Shown piece by piece: positions 10,665-20,972 of a DNA stretch of 52,740 nt (its first letter is position 1; every line of letters begins with the position of its first letter). The notes under the pieces were generated by a model. That model was not told the DNA's origin. It worked only from the letters and a program-made list of their open reading frames with translations, and searched no databases. Both the position numbers and the translations under genes were made by a program. The DNA is from Chara braunii (taxonomy: Eukaryota; Streptophyta; Charophyceae; Charales; Characeae). The stretch is from assembly GCA_003427395.1 (NCBI GenBank), contig BFEA01000284.1, forward strand, positions 179,308-232,047, in the 5' to 3' direction.

Positions 10665-10670
10665 TATAAA
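10665..10670 (+). promoter_or_regulatory. LTR TATA box, left copy
   Basis: CCTATAAAGAAAG lies about 165 bp before the ATG of ORF-a. The right LTR has CCTATAAAAGAAAG (28561-28568), and M has CCTATAAGAGAG on the minus strand (40411 to 40404). Position and sense orientation fit the element promoter. If so, more than 5.7 kb of the LTR is downstream of the transcription start. Confidence 0.55.
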
Positions 10671-10832
10671 GAAAGAAGAGGTTGGCTATCTAGCAGCTAG
10701 ATGTGGGTGTTCACGGGTTATCTCGTCGCGTTAATGCCGCTAGTCTGGTGCCAGAAGGCAGAGTAGTGAGGGCTAGCGTGAGCTATTCGAGTGCGAGCAC
10801 TTGGGAACGAGGCCTGGCTATTTTGAGTGGCT

Positions 10833-11315
10833 ATGGCGGACCGAAACGGCCTGCGTGGTTACAAGCCGAGATATATGAAGTATTTCTGGATGTGGGAGCG
10901 AGAGGACGAGAAGGGCACTATAGTGGAAACCATATTGGCCTACGGTAAGCCTGAAGGGGAGGTGACGCTAAAAATTAATGCGTACGGCCATAGGGAGCAG
11001 GAAATGAGGAGGGACGAAGGACTGCAGGCCGCGATTATTGAGGCGCGCAACAGGGCCGAGCGGAGGTGCAGATGTGATGGGGTGACTGCAGGGATGAGAC
11101 TGACCGTCACTTACCATGAGGATGATTCCTCAACCGCGACCACAACCAGGGAAGTACAGCATGGTGAACGGGACTCTGAAGGGGAGTCAGAGATGAGTGA
11201 CCGAGAGGCGGATGTCCAGTCCTGGTATGGGCTGGACCAGATCCGCCGAAATCACCCGCTGGCAGGCCCAGTAGAGCGCGGGCCTGAAGCGAGCTCACGA
11301 CAGCGAGGGGACTAA
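10833..11315 (+). CDS. LTR ORF-a, conserved protein of unknown function
   Basis: 160 codons from ATG (MADRNGLRGYKPRYMKYFW) to TGA-free end RQRGD and stop. Three parts are visible: a Trp/Tyr-rich N-terminus (FWMWE), a middle with VTLKINAYG, EARNRAERR and VTYHEDDSSTATTT, and an acidic Ser/Glu C-terminus with QSWYGLDQ and PEASSRQRGD. The same frame, start and end are recognisable in the diverged LTR of element M (39729-40199), where amino-acid spacing is kept despite many base changes. I do not recognise the family. No membrane segment or signal peptide. The start is chosen because the same ATG occurs in all three copies. An overlapping upstream frame (GRV.R.SVSYSS...LAIL) may be an additional exon or ORF. 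Confidence 0.6.
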   Translation: MADRNGLRGYKPRYMKYFWMWEREDEKGTIVETILAYGKPEGEVTLKINAYGHREQEMRRDEGLQAAIIEARNRAERRCRCDGVTAGMRLTVTYHEDDSSTATTTREVQHGERDSEGESEMSDREADVQSWYGLDQIRRNHPLAGPVERGPEASSRQRGD

Positions 11316-14300
11316 GGCTGAGACGAGAGCAGCAGGGACGCGGCGGACAGCGGGTACGAGAGAGGGACTAGACCGTGTGGAGAGTGCAAGCAGTATGTGT
11401 GTTCAGAAAGTTGACGTCAACTTGACTTCAGTGCGCGACGAGCTAGAAAAGGTGGACACGCGTGAGAACCAGAGTGTGGGAGTCGCTACGACAACATTCT
11501 TGGACGAGCAAGCAAGAGGGAGGCTTTAGCACGCTCACTGTGTAAGGCTCACGCGCGACAATAAGATAGGGAGCTAACCGTCAAGTGTGCGCGGACTGCA
11601 TAGGATGTCATATGTGCAGACACACGTGCAGGACAGTGGGGTGAAGGGGGGGAGCCAGGCGCGCTAACTAACTACAGCTTAGGGGGCAGCTCTGATTAAG
11701 TCACGTGTACTGGGCAAATGCATTAAGGCGCGTCAGGTGTTTGATTGCCTCAAATCTTCGCTTGCATCTATGCGGTGTCCTACTCAATTACTAATCACTG
11801 CTGGCAACAGGGAACGTTCTCAAGCTTGCCAAGATAGTTGTGTGACAGTTGGCAGTCATACTATGGCAATGCCTAGTGGTGCACGAAAGAGAGAAAGAAG
11901 GAGCTCTCGCTAGAGCTCCGGACGATCGAAGGGTTCGGTTAGCTTGCATACACCCACGTGACCAGCTATGGGGTCAGTCTTTCTCACGGGAATGTGCGAG
12001 CACGTGCGACACGTCGCTTGAGTTTGGCATTGGCCATGGTGTCACTCTCTTAGTGTTTGTGTGATAAGAGAGTAAGTAGACGGGACAACACCAGTAAGGT
12101 ACACTGAAGGAAGAGTGAACTGACGTTCTTGTCATACCCTGCATAAGCCACTCAATTATGGAGCTCGTGATGTCTATTAATTCTTACTCTATTGGTTTTG
12201 AGTCACGATCCTTGTCACTCCCATTCCATGAGTCGATCTGATTTTGCAGTGGTATACTCCATGTGATACAGTTCGCAATCGGGGGATATTGTAAACGAAG
12301 AGCAGGAGCTGACAGGAGATACACTTTGTCGTTACACGTGGCCATCTTTTCTGCAATACCAAGGTTACACGAGCCCCATTTAATGGCAATGAACAAAAGG
12401 GGAGAGAGCTTTCCTGTGACCTCTAGTGGCAATGCGGGACACATTACTAATCAGGGGAAAATTATCAACTAAGCTGCAGTTGAGGGTAAGATCTTGTCAG
12501 GTATTACTATGGGGAAAATGTGCATGAAGGCACCTGTTTGAATCGGTGATTAGCTAGGGAATAATAGATTTAGACGGTGTATGAATTTGAAACATCTCTG
12601 CCATTGTTCATGTAAATATGAAAGGTTGCGGAGAGAGCAGTATCTGATCAGATGGATCTTGTGTAGAGTACTCATTGAGCGAGTAGCATGAGGCAATCAC
12701 AAATCTGGTGTAGCTGCCATAAGCATCAGTGTCAACATTAGGAGTGAAGTATCAACTCGCAATTCTTTTGGTCTTCCAGTTGTTAAACAAATCTTTTCTC
12801 GCCTGTTGTTGACGTCCCCTGTTAAAGTGCAAAGTGAGGTTGAATGGATGGATGTGTTGTTTGTCTACAGAGCAATAGTGGGGTTCGTGGGGTAATGCGT
12901 GAATTCAAGTCTTACGGCATCGCTCATTGAAGCTCCTTGCAGGTACCAGTGCTTAATAAAGTTCTGTTACTTACATGGCGTGTGTATCACTGAGAACAGT
13001 AAAGCCAAAGAGGCACTTGTTGAATCGTGGGCGCTCTCGTGACCCATTTAAATTAAGTGATTGTGCTAGTGGACCTATAACTTGCCCTCAGGGCAGGCTA
13101 CTAGCTCACTTACTGCATCCATGTTAAGATAGTGGAAAGGACCTGCTCTAAAGTGCTATAACTGCCAATGAACAGGGCCAGTGAGGATCTCAATTTTGGC
13201 GGCTTGATCTAAGGGTTTAGTGGGTTGATACTCGTCAGCGTTACTTTGTCCCGTTGATGGGGAAGAAGAAAATACTCTGAAAAGTTGCCTACCTCCTAGC
13301 TAAACTCTTGTTTGATGGTGATTAGAGGATCCTATTCTACTTGGCGTGTGTGCGAGCGCTCGTTAAACCTTTTCGTACCCCATGGCGACAAGTAGACGTG
13401 AGGTATTGAACAAAGGGGGCTTTTGTGATATACGTGGGGTAGTGAAAACACATGACTAGACCTAGATGTCACAAGTTGACGGCATTGGGGTCTGTAACTT
13501 ACCTGAGTTGCATACATCCGTCAGTCATGCCCGATGCTTTGTTATACTCTCCAGGCAGGGAAGCATGCAACATGCTCGAGGTCTCGATCTGTGTTAGTCG
13601 TGAACTGCACTTTATCCGTGGAACATCTTAATGTATACACGGTTTTCTGCGAGATTGCTCACGCTTGTGGCCGTGATGCTGAGTACAGAGTGACCTTGCA
13701 TACAAACCAATTAACAAGAGCTCGACTAGGTCCAAAGCCTTGATCTCGATCTAGCAAGAATGGTCAGGGACGAGCATTGCAATGGCATGCGGTATATGGG
13801 TGAGCCATGCTTTAGGCAAGGGCACTTAGGATGCTTGAATTGCGAGTGGGTTGCCTGAGACAAAATGCTCTGAGTGATTTTGTTATGGGTGAGAAATCCC
13901 AGTGCCGGCTTTCCCTGGGTTTCAAAGTACCTTTCTATAGTTGAGTATACCATAATCCCGAAGGTATGGTATCCGACATTGCACGTGTGCATTTGCCGTT
14001 TTGGACGTGGCCTACGCCTGACCGACACTGACACCCTGATAGAAGGGTCTGTGTGCTATTTTAAGAAGGTCACTGGGTCGGTATTGAAGTTGATTTGTGG
14101 ATGATTCTTCTGATCGCCATCACCTGATCAAGAAAGTCCGGATCCGTACGGACTATTACTACTTGTCGTAGAAGGACATGCGCTATCTGAATTACTTGAG
14201 GCAAACGGTTTATGGGAAAGCATGGCTTAGGTTTTTTAACGGGTTGATGCTATGCTGATTGCNGTGTGAGATAATTGCTGCATGTTCCTCCTCGGATGCC

Positions 14301-14750
14301 CCAATGATTAACGATTGTTAGATGACGCAAATCACATGTCAATCACCCCTGACCCTCGGTGTCATGGGCATCTCAATTCAAGGGGCAGACTAAGGGAGAC
14401 CTGAAGAATAAGCGGAGACGAAGTGAGGGAAAATTTTGTGTAGTGGACTTACACGGTAGGACAAAAGAGGATGAGTAGACAGGAGAGCTTCTGCGTGCTA
14501 GTAACGACCTCGCCTCCGTGCTGCATACAAGCAGAGTGAAGCAAAGTCAATGATCTAGAAAGCACATAGAGTAAGCAAATTAGAGCTATGTAGTCCTGGT
14601 TCTTATTAATTGAGAACATGCAACAGGTAATCAACCAGCTGGAGAATCTTAGCAACGTTTAACTGCAACAAATGGTCAGAACCTAACGAGCTCTTCTATC
14701 TTACACTAATACTACGATTAGCAGGGCTTTCGTTCCTTTCCTTGAGAATC
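11316..14750 (+). other. Non-coding part of the left LTR
   Basis: 3.4 kb repeated in the right LTR (29213-32555) but without an ORF that I can match in the diverged element M. Short frames of 60-100 codons shared by the two P LTRs carry no weight because the LTRs are nearly identical. It includes the segment of about 89 bp (13201-13289) missing from the right LTR and one N (14263). Confidence 0.6.
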
Positions 14751-14975
14751 ATGTACAACCGTGATACTCTGGTGATGTCCTATACCAACTACCGAGACGG
14801 AGTAGAGAGATGGGAAGATAAGGCGTGTCAAGATACATAATCTCATAGGCAGTATCAGCGAGAACAAACAGTTCGGATGGTCACGAGGGAAAGGTTCATA
14901 GAATACGTGACTTACTTCTACAGTCACGACGGTAAGCTACACAGTACCTACTTGCTTGTAGAGACTGTTGATTAG
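14751..14975 (+). pseudogene. Decayed coding block in left LTR
   Basis: The frame starting MYNRDTLVMSY contains YRDGVERWEDKACQD, a TAA, then VTRERFIEYVTYFYSHDGKL and HSTYL. Minus-strand translation of M (about 36130 to 35900) gives HQDRDEGWEKKAVQD, a stop, then ALIEYTYYIHGSNEKLHST. The spacing between the Trp and the IEY motif is the same in both (27 codon positions). This supports a former coding region in the LTR that extends upstream of ORF-b. Confidence 0.45.
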
Positions 14976-15353
14976 GCCAAGACCAAACTCGGGTGAAGTG
15001 GGCTGTCTATTCCAGTTTCCAAGTATTTCGTCAGCGGAGTAATCAACAGGTCTTATGCCTGGTATCAAACGATCACTGCCAACGAACCCATAACCGGTTG
15101 TTCTTCAAGTCACAGTCACCTATTCCTCCAGCAAACAACAATACTCTCGGTGTTTCCGGCTCTAAGAGTTCAGAACTCGGTAAATCGGGATCCCAGTATT
15201 TAATCATCAACAACTTTCAAACACTATTCGAGCAGCATCCAGCCATCCGTCTATCAACGTTAAATTATTCTACTTGCGTCAGGAATCAGTGTCAGCCAAC
15301 AGTCAATCATTACCAAAAGACGCAGTGATCAATTCCAGCATTCAACTCGCCAT

Positions 15354-15857
15354 ATGAGTATTGTTCAGTCCTTTCCAATCCCTGGGGCCATCCTTACTCG
15401 CCTCAATCAGATTGCGCTCAAGGAGGCCTTCCAATACCGATATGTTAGTGCAGTGGGCTTCAGGCAAGGGAGCCTGTCAATCTAGGCTGTCCTCACTGAG
15501 TTTGCAGGTGGTACTATTCAAGACCTAAGAACCTATGTGAGGAGGGGTAAGGAAGATCATGAGCACTTCGATTCAGTTTGGCCCACAGCAACAAGGTATC
15601 TTGAGGAGAGGGAGAAGGAGCTTGATGAGAATGGTACTAAGTTGATCCGCAACTTAGGACCAAAGCTCTACTCAGACTATCCCAGGCCTCCCGTTCCTTT
15701 TACTCTGACAGACGGTTCTTATTGGGGTGACTTGGTGAATCTGGCAAAGAGGTACATTTTACCTGCAGCAATCGACTACAAGTCAGTGACTGAGCCTTCC
15801 GAGTTCCCGCATCTCAGACGAGGGATCTTTTCTCAGCCGTATCTTCCTACACTATGA
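15354..15857 (+). pseudogene. LTR ORF-b, left copy, one nonsense codon
   Basis: 168-codon frame from ATG (MSIVQSFPIPG) to TGA, interrupted by a TAG at 15483-15485. It contains IALKEAFQYRYVSAV, TIQDLRTYVRRGKEDHEHF, YLEEREKEL, YPRPPVPFTLTD and SYWGDLVNLAKRY. It matches the intact 210-codon frame of element M (35139-35771). The core (D-hR-Y motif, PP.P, Trp) is the same as in domains D1-D3 upstream of gag, so it is a member of that domain family located in the LTR. Function unknown. Confidence 0.65.
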
Positions 15858-16501
15858 GAGGAGTTTTGTGCCATGGTTGATTTCCGTATCATGGGACTTA
15901 GATGGAAATGCTCAGAACTAGCAGGCTTCANGTGGCTCTATATACCAAGGCCACAACCTCAGAGAGTACAGAGACATAGCCGAAAGCACAACAGACGGAC
16001 AACAAAATGAAAGATGGAGAGAGAGGACTCACAGGGATGAGTGAGAACTTTTGATCGGTGTTGGCCATGCTCTTTACATGTGTACTTTCTGAGACTATTA
16101 TGAGTTCTCATTCTTCACTCAACTTTGTCTTTGCCCGAGTCAGTCAGTCTTGCTTCTTGCATTGTGCTTGTCGATGATTGTTTTTCTCTGATGATTCTGT
16201 CACAGTTCGCAAAGTTAGTAAGTTGATAAAGTTAATGCATGCAAGACATGTTGAAACTCTATGATTATTATCTGCATGATTCTCTGCTGTCACGAATCAA
16301 AATAAAAGATTCCTAAGACCGAGGACCTGCGAAAACCGCAATTGAAGGGTCTCGCTCGAAGCCGGACGCACACAACAGGAAGGGATTTGTTTTAATTAAT
16401 TTATTTTATTTAATGCAAAACACATCAGCCAAATCTTGCGTGACAACCTGTTGGCTTTCAGGTCGCCTGAAGTGGCCCGACTGGAAAAAGTGCGACAAAA
16501 A

Positions 16502-16519
16502 TGGCGCCGTTGCCGGGGA
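16502..16519 (+). other. Element P primer-binding site, tRNA-Asp
   Basis: TGGCGCCGTTGCCGGGGA is perfectly complementary to the 3' end (with CCA) of plant tRNA-Asp(GTC), the known primer of Athila/Tat-type elements. It begins four bases after the CA that ends the left LTR. This fixes the LTR terminus and the element orientation. Confidence 0.92.
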
Positions 16520-16842
16520 CATGAAAAATTTTCGTGTCCGGAGTGAGCCTGGGTCAGCAAACAGCTTTGAGCTTTGATTAGGCATTGAGAACTGTTGACA
16601 AATTCTGAATTTTCTAGACTGATTTTGCAATCCTTCTTGAGTCATTATTCTCTTGAAAAACCTAATTGCTAACTGAGTCATATCTTTCCTTGTGTGACAT
16701 ATTACACTGGACTGGAGAAGAAGATTGATATTATTGTTGGAGAGAATCAGGCTTGATCTCAGGTATGTCTCATAAGCCTATGATGTCCTTGAAATACTAC
16801 GAAGGGAAAAAAAGAGTCAAGAGCTCAGGGATTTCATAAAAA
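16520..16842 (+). other. Leader between PBS and first small ORF
   Basis: About 320 bases, conserved in element M (52189 to 51867), including the TTTCGTGTCCGG sequence just after the PBS. No ORF of note. Confidence 0.6.
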
Positions 16843-17220
16843 ATGTTAACTACTGATATATTGAAAGAACTCTCGAAAGTAACTACTAAAGGGATATTCG
16901 CCTATCAGTATGAGCATTGTTGGGTCTACTGTTCTGGCAATTCGGCCATCAGCGTAGTGGAGGGAGATATTTATGATATTCGTCCTTATGTCAAGAAGGG
17001 AGACTGTGATGATGGTGAGACCTTTAACTGGTTGTGGGGAATTGCAATCCAATCTTTTTATGATGAGAAGGCAGAGTTAATCAAGCAGAGGAAGAGAGTG
17101 GAATGAGGTTTAATGTCAGTAACGTATGAGACAATTCCTATTCCTCCTATTCCTAACAGCTATTGTGACAGGAACAACTGGTTACCAATCATCAACATGG
17201 TACTGAAGTGGGAGGAATAG
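16843..17220 (+). pseudogene. Pre-gag domain D1 (P copy)
   Basis: 126-codon frame from ATG (MLTTDILKELSKV) to TAG, interrupted by a TGA at 17104-17106 where M has Cys. Key parts: GIFAYQYEHCWVY, GDIYDIRPYVKKGD (core), IPPIPNSYCD and NNWLPIINMVLKW. The counterpart in M (51474-51866) is open throughout. D1, D2, D3 and LTR ORF-b share order and spacing of these motifs, so they are tandem paralogues. An ORF before gag is known in Ogre elements, but I see no specific similarity that would name this one. Confidence 0.65.
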
Positions 17221-17230
17221 ATGTACTGCC

Positions 17231-17725
17231 ATGAGAACGAAGGAAATCTCAGCAGAGGAAAGTGAACAGCGAAGGTCAAAATTTGGCAGAGGTTCAGGTC
17301 CGAGCAATGGAAAGGTTGAAAGACTCATAAGATCGTTGAATGCTCTAAGTAAGAAAGAACTGTTCCCATATAAGGTCGTCAAGTATGAAATGGTCGAGAG
17401 CGGATGGGAATAGGAACGACTCTACATTCCGATGTTCTACTTTATGGGTCTGGACACGTATGATGTAAGAATTTATATCCCAAAAGAAAGGAGTACTGAA
17501 GCAGTGTATGAGAGATGCTGTGGATTTGCTGAAGAGGTTGTACTGAAAGAGAAAGAGAGACTTGAGAGAGAAAATAAATGTTTCATTGGATCTACTCGAT
17601 TTACTGTCTTTGAGGGACTCCCAGCTCCTCCCTTACCTGATATCAACTCGTCGAGAGACAATTGGTCTGTCATGATAAATTTTATATGGAAAGTGAAGAG
17701 AGTCCAAGAAGAATACTCTCAGTAG
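17231..17725 (+). pseudogene. Pre-gag domain D2 (P copy)
   Basis: 165-codon frame from ATG (MRTKEISAEESEQRRSKFG) ten bases after the D1 stop. It is interrupted by a TAG at 17411-17413 where M has CAA. Motifs in order: LNALSKKELFPYKVVKYEM, MFYFMGLDTYDVRIYIPKE (core), LPAPPLPDINSS and DNWSVMINFIWKV. It has an extra charged N-terminus of about 40 residues relative to D1. The shift of reading frame from D1 to D2 (+1) is the same in P and M. Confidence 0.65.
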
Positions 17726-18234
17726 CAAGAATAACTACTGTGAGGGGCAAACTTTATGAGGTGACAGGGTATGACAATCCCTTTGTAATCCTGAGGCATG
17801 AGACTTGCGGAAAATGACATATAACGTTTCACGTTCGTGTGGTCAAATTCCTAAACTCTGACAGTCTGGACGTAAGAGTTTACTCCTCGGTCAATCTAGA
17901 GGAGGAAGCTAACTACTTGGAGTGTCTAAAAGGGGCGTATATCAGTCTTGAGCAGATAAAAGAGTGGCTAGAAAAGTTAAGAAGAAAAGTGACATGGGGA
18001 GTGGGAGTAAGAGAATTTGAGAGGCTCCCTTATTTCTCAATTGTTGATGGATTTGAAGAGAGAAGAGATTGGATGCCTCTGTTAGAGCCTATTGCTGAGG
18101 TTGGTAGAGCAAGAGGGAAAAACTCTATTGTGATGATAAAATCCCTTCTTTTGAGTACCTTTGAACACAGGTTCAAAATACTTGACTATGTCCAGCCTGA
18201 GATCTATCTTTCAGATGTTGCTTATGGTGGTTAA
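17716..18234 (+). pseudogene. Pre-gag domain D3 with C-terminal extension (P copy)
   Basis: A frame running from ARITTVRGKLYEVTGYDN through a TGA at 17815-17817, then open to TAA at 18232-18234. Core SDSLDVRVYSSVNLEEEANY, helix-like ISLEQIKEWLEKLRRKV, then LPYFSIVDGFEERRDWMPLL (the PP.PD motif is weaker here). A tail, FEHRFKILDYVQPEIYLSD, follows. Same domain family as D1 and D2. Confidence 0.6.
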
Positions 18235-18236
18235 CA

Positions 18237-18527
18237 ATGCGCAGCTTGACTAAAAAACTAACGTTTGGGGTAGTGCAGGAAGGAAGGATAGTCAAGGTGG
18301 AACAAACTCTTCGGATCTCTGATAGAAACCTCTCTACCTTGGATGAACTTGAGTTTTTGCAACCCTTCTTTGATCAGATGAAAGATTCTGCCTTGAGGGT
18401 TGTCACTGACCAGACTGAGATTAACTATTTACTGAAGGTGGTGAAAGTGGGAACTACTGAAGGAACATCGTATTGCTCTTTTAGGGAACGAGTCTCTCTT
18501 GCCAGAAGAATCAACAATACTTTGTAG
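18237..18527 (+). CDS. Pre-gag ORF D4, conserved 96-codon ORF
   Basis: 96 codons from ATG (MRSLTKKLTFGVVQEGRIV) to TAG, open in both P and M with the same length (M: 50451-50741). Motifs: LRISDRNLSTLDELEFLQPF, DQTEINYLLKVVKV and RERVSLARRI. The ATG follows the stop of the previous frame as TAACAATG in both copies. D5 continues in the same frame after the stop. Not clearly alignable with the D1-D3 core. Function unknown. Confidence 0.55.
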   Translation: MRSLTKKLTFGVVQEGRIVKVEQTLRISDRNLSTLDELEFLQPFFDQMKDSALRVVTDQTEINYLLKVVKVGTTEGTSYCSFRERVSLARRINNTL

Positions 18528-18765
18528 GCAATACAATTTGATTATGAGATTATAAACTTGACTCGATACTTTATGATTCGGGGTACTGTGAGAGGGTATA
18601 ATAGAAGATTGAGTAGGGATGATGAAAGAGAGTTGATTGAAGATTATATTGAAAAACCGAGAAGGATTGCATTGCCCTTGATTACTACACAGTCTATTAT
18701 TGCCTATATAAGAAAAAGGAGGACAAAAGTGACAGAGAGAGAGAAGAAAGCATCAGGGAGAGTCT
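18528..18765 (+). pseudogene. Pre-gag ORF D5 (P copy)
   Basis: Translation continues in the D4 frame after its TAG: AIQFDYEIINLTRYFMIRGT, GYNRRLSRDDERELIEDYIE, ALPLITTQSIIAYI. M has an ATG at the start of the matching frame (MQFDYEII, 50447), where P has ATA. In P the frame runs on past the gag ATG in another phase, so the end is uncertain. Confidence 0.45.
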
Positions 18766-20261
18766 ATGGTCAAGATGGCAGGACGAGGGAGACCGAGCTC
18801 TTCTGCGGGAACTAATGAGGAGACTCTGGTAGGTGTTATACGGGAACTAGTAGAGAGAGTTGACACTATAAAAGGAGGATCAGACATCGCAAGAGCAAAG
18901 AGGCCAGATGGGAAAATTCCATGTTTCAGAGGGCCTCAAGTAAATGATTTCCTAGATGAGTATGAATTATTTGGGCTCAGTTATGACTGGACAGATAAAC
19001 AACGACTTAAGCACCTTCTATCTCATTGTGACACTGACTCGAGGTTGGTTGTTCAAGAATTGATGGAAGGGGCCACTACATGGGAAGAGGTCAAGAAAAG
19101 AATGAAAACAGAATTTGAGAAAGACTCAGTTCCAACTACAACCAAGGACTTACTCAACATCAGAAGAGCTAAGTATGACACTTTCAATGTTTTTCTTCAT
19201 ACCTTCATACGAACAGCAAGAAAAATCCCATATTTGGACGAAGCCCAGAGATGCCATATATTTCTGACTAATTTCACCGACACTGAAAGGCAGGCTGTCC
19301 TCAATCAGGCCCAACATTATCCTCTCAGATGGGATGAAATGGTTGCAATTGTCAGAACCTTGCCAACGGTTTCTCACAAGAAGTGGTCACTGGATCAGAT
19401 TAGTACGTTGGCCAAAATCTGGGAGACAGAGAATGGTCTATGCAGAGGAAATAATCTGAATGCTGAAAATATTATTCAGAGGGTTATAACCAACTACATG
19501 TCTGCCAATCATGCTGTGGATGAAAAAGGGAAGAAGAAGGCAGAAAGTGATGATGATGAGGATGATGATGCTGATGATGACTATGGTAAAAGAGGGGATT
19601 CCTCCAGATCCAAGAAGAATGGAGGGAATGTTGAAAAAAGGAACAGAGAGAAAAGAAAGTACGACGAGGGACCAAAGAAGAAATTTGTCTGCTATTATTG
19701 TGGTGAAGGAGGTCATACTACCACTTACTGTAAGCCACTGGAAGAGGATGTGAAGAGTGGGGTAGCAAAGAAGGATGCAATGAGTCAGTTTGTGACAGTT
19801 CATGGAACAAATGAGATCCCAAACATCCTGGAGGTATGCGACTTCTTGCCCTTAAGCATGATGAAAAGATGAAGAAAAATAAGAAAAGAAAGGCAAATGT
19901 GAATGTTCACACTTTTGTAGGCGAACTGCCCAAGGGACTCATACAAGAGTCTGATGATTCACTTGCCTTGATTGAGTTGCCTTTACGGTCTCTCTCTTTA
20001 GTGGAGGACATGACTGATGAGATCATTCCAGGCGGGCTTTCGTTAGGAGAGAATTCTGCTCCTCAGATTTCCTCTGAGTTGGTAGTATTTTCTCCTAGCG
20101 AGCCTGTTTGTTCGGCTAATATGATGTCATTTGAAGGTGAATTACCCCCAGAACTCGTTATGGAACCTGACACGATAATTGGGGAAGTGAGGAATGTTCA
20201 TGCACATTTAACCCCTCAAATGATAGAGGAAATAAAAGAAGAAAGGCCGAGGAGGCTTTGA
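18766..20261 (+). pseudogene. gag: Element P Gag
   Basis: Gypsy Gag. ATG at 18766 (MVKMAGRGRPSSSAG). The N-terminus and capsid-like core contain CFRGPQVNDFLDEYELFGLS and TTWEEVKKRMKTEFEKD. A Lys/Asp-rich low-complexity run (about 19540-19600, from GAT repeats) follows, then one CCHC zinc knuckle, CYYCGEGGHTTTYC (about 19690-19731). A one-base loss near 19787 moves the C-terminal part (MRLLALKHDEKMKKN...VHTFVGELPKGL) to another frame ending at 20261. M keeps the whole region in one frame. Confidence 0.88.
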
Positions 20262-20972
20262 TTGAAATCCTTGATAATCAAGGACCAGAACCCTTACCCA
20301 AGAGGAGTGAGCAAGGGAAGAAGATAAAATTTCTACTTAAGAGTGAACTAGAGGATGAAACTGTGATTACTGATGTAATTACTAAGATGTTGGAAGAAAC
20401 AAATGGTGACATTGTCCTTCAAGGAAGCAATGACACAAGCACCTAAGTTGAGAGAGGAATTGAAGAAGTTAATTGAGAAGAAAAGAATAGAGGTTAATTA
20501 TTTGGGATTAGTCTTTCCTAGTCAAGTTAACAGGACCTTGCCTAGATGTACGATGAGATTCGCTACCATGGGTTGTCGCTATTTAACGATCTACATTAAC
20601 CAAGTGAAAATCCGAGCCTTGGTGGATTCTGGGGCAGAGATGATATTTATCTCTCAAAAGGCAATGGAAGCATGTTGACTGACTATTGATAGGCCTGCGA
20701 TGCAAACGCTAAGCAATATTGTTGGGGAACTCTTCGTGGCAGGATTTATTGACCATCTACCTATTAAAGTCGGGATGATGTCAGTCGAGTTATTGAGATT
20801 TGTGATACCAGACTTGGATCATGACTGTATTCTGGGCACTCCGTTCTTACACACGATGGAGACTGTCCAGTTCTTCAGTCATGAAGGGTCATCCTCGATC
20901 AGTCTGCAAGACCCGAAAACTGCACAAGAACAGACTTTCGTGGTCTGGCCGGCCTACCATCACAAACACTAG
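20258..20972 (+). pseudogene. Element P protease region
   Basis: Spacer plus retropepsin. Two frame changes (near 20260 and 20400) precede the protease frame starting VTLSFKEAM. The active site is ALVDSGAEMIFIS, with the D-S-G triplet at 20625-20633 intact. A TGA at about 20676 interrupts the domain, and PDLDHDCILGTPFLH, the conserved C-terminal strand, follows. It would cleave the Gag-Pol polyprotein. Confidence 0.82.

Larger units (their letters stand above)
9788..16497 (+). repeat. Element P 5' LTR (5'-truncated), about 6.7 kb
   Basis: Collinear and highly similar (by eye around 95 %) to 27676-34306. The right end ...AAAAAGTGCGACA lies four bases before the PBS. The left end is abrupt, in mid-pol of element C, and lacks about 550 bp that precede the match in the right copy. 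It contains a TATA box, two ORFs (a, b) and decayed coding traces. Compared with the right LTR it retains an extra segment of about 89 bp (about 13201-13289). Confidence 0.85.

Noticed and set aside
12184-14104. Short frames shared by both LTRs of P (for example 12263-12472 and 30159-30368)
   Set aside because: Sharing is expected because the LTRs are nearly identical. No counterpart is seen in diverged M, so there is no evidence for coding.
16502-16519. tRNA-Asp-like sequence as a tRNA gene
   Set aside because: Only the 18 bases complementary to the tRNA 3' end are present, directly after an LTR. It is a primer-binding site.
19438-19803. Antisense frames opposite gag, rich in Ile or His (also 49209-49406 opposite M gag)
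   Set aside because: They are shadows of the GAT-repeat coding the acidic run of Gag, and are explained by the sense strand.
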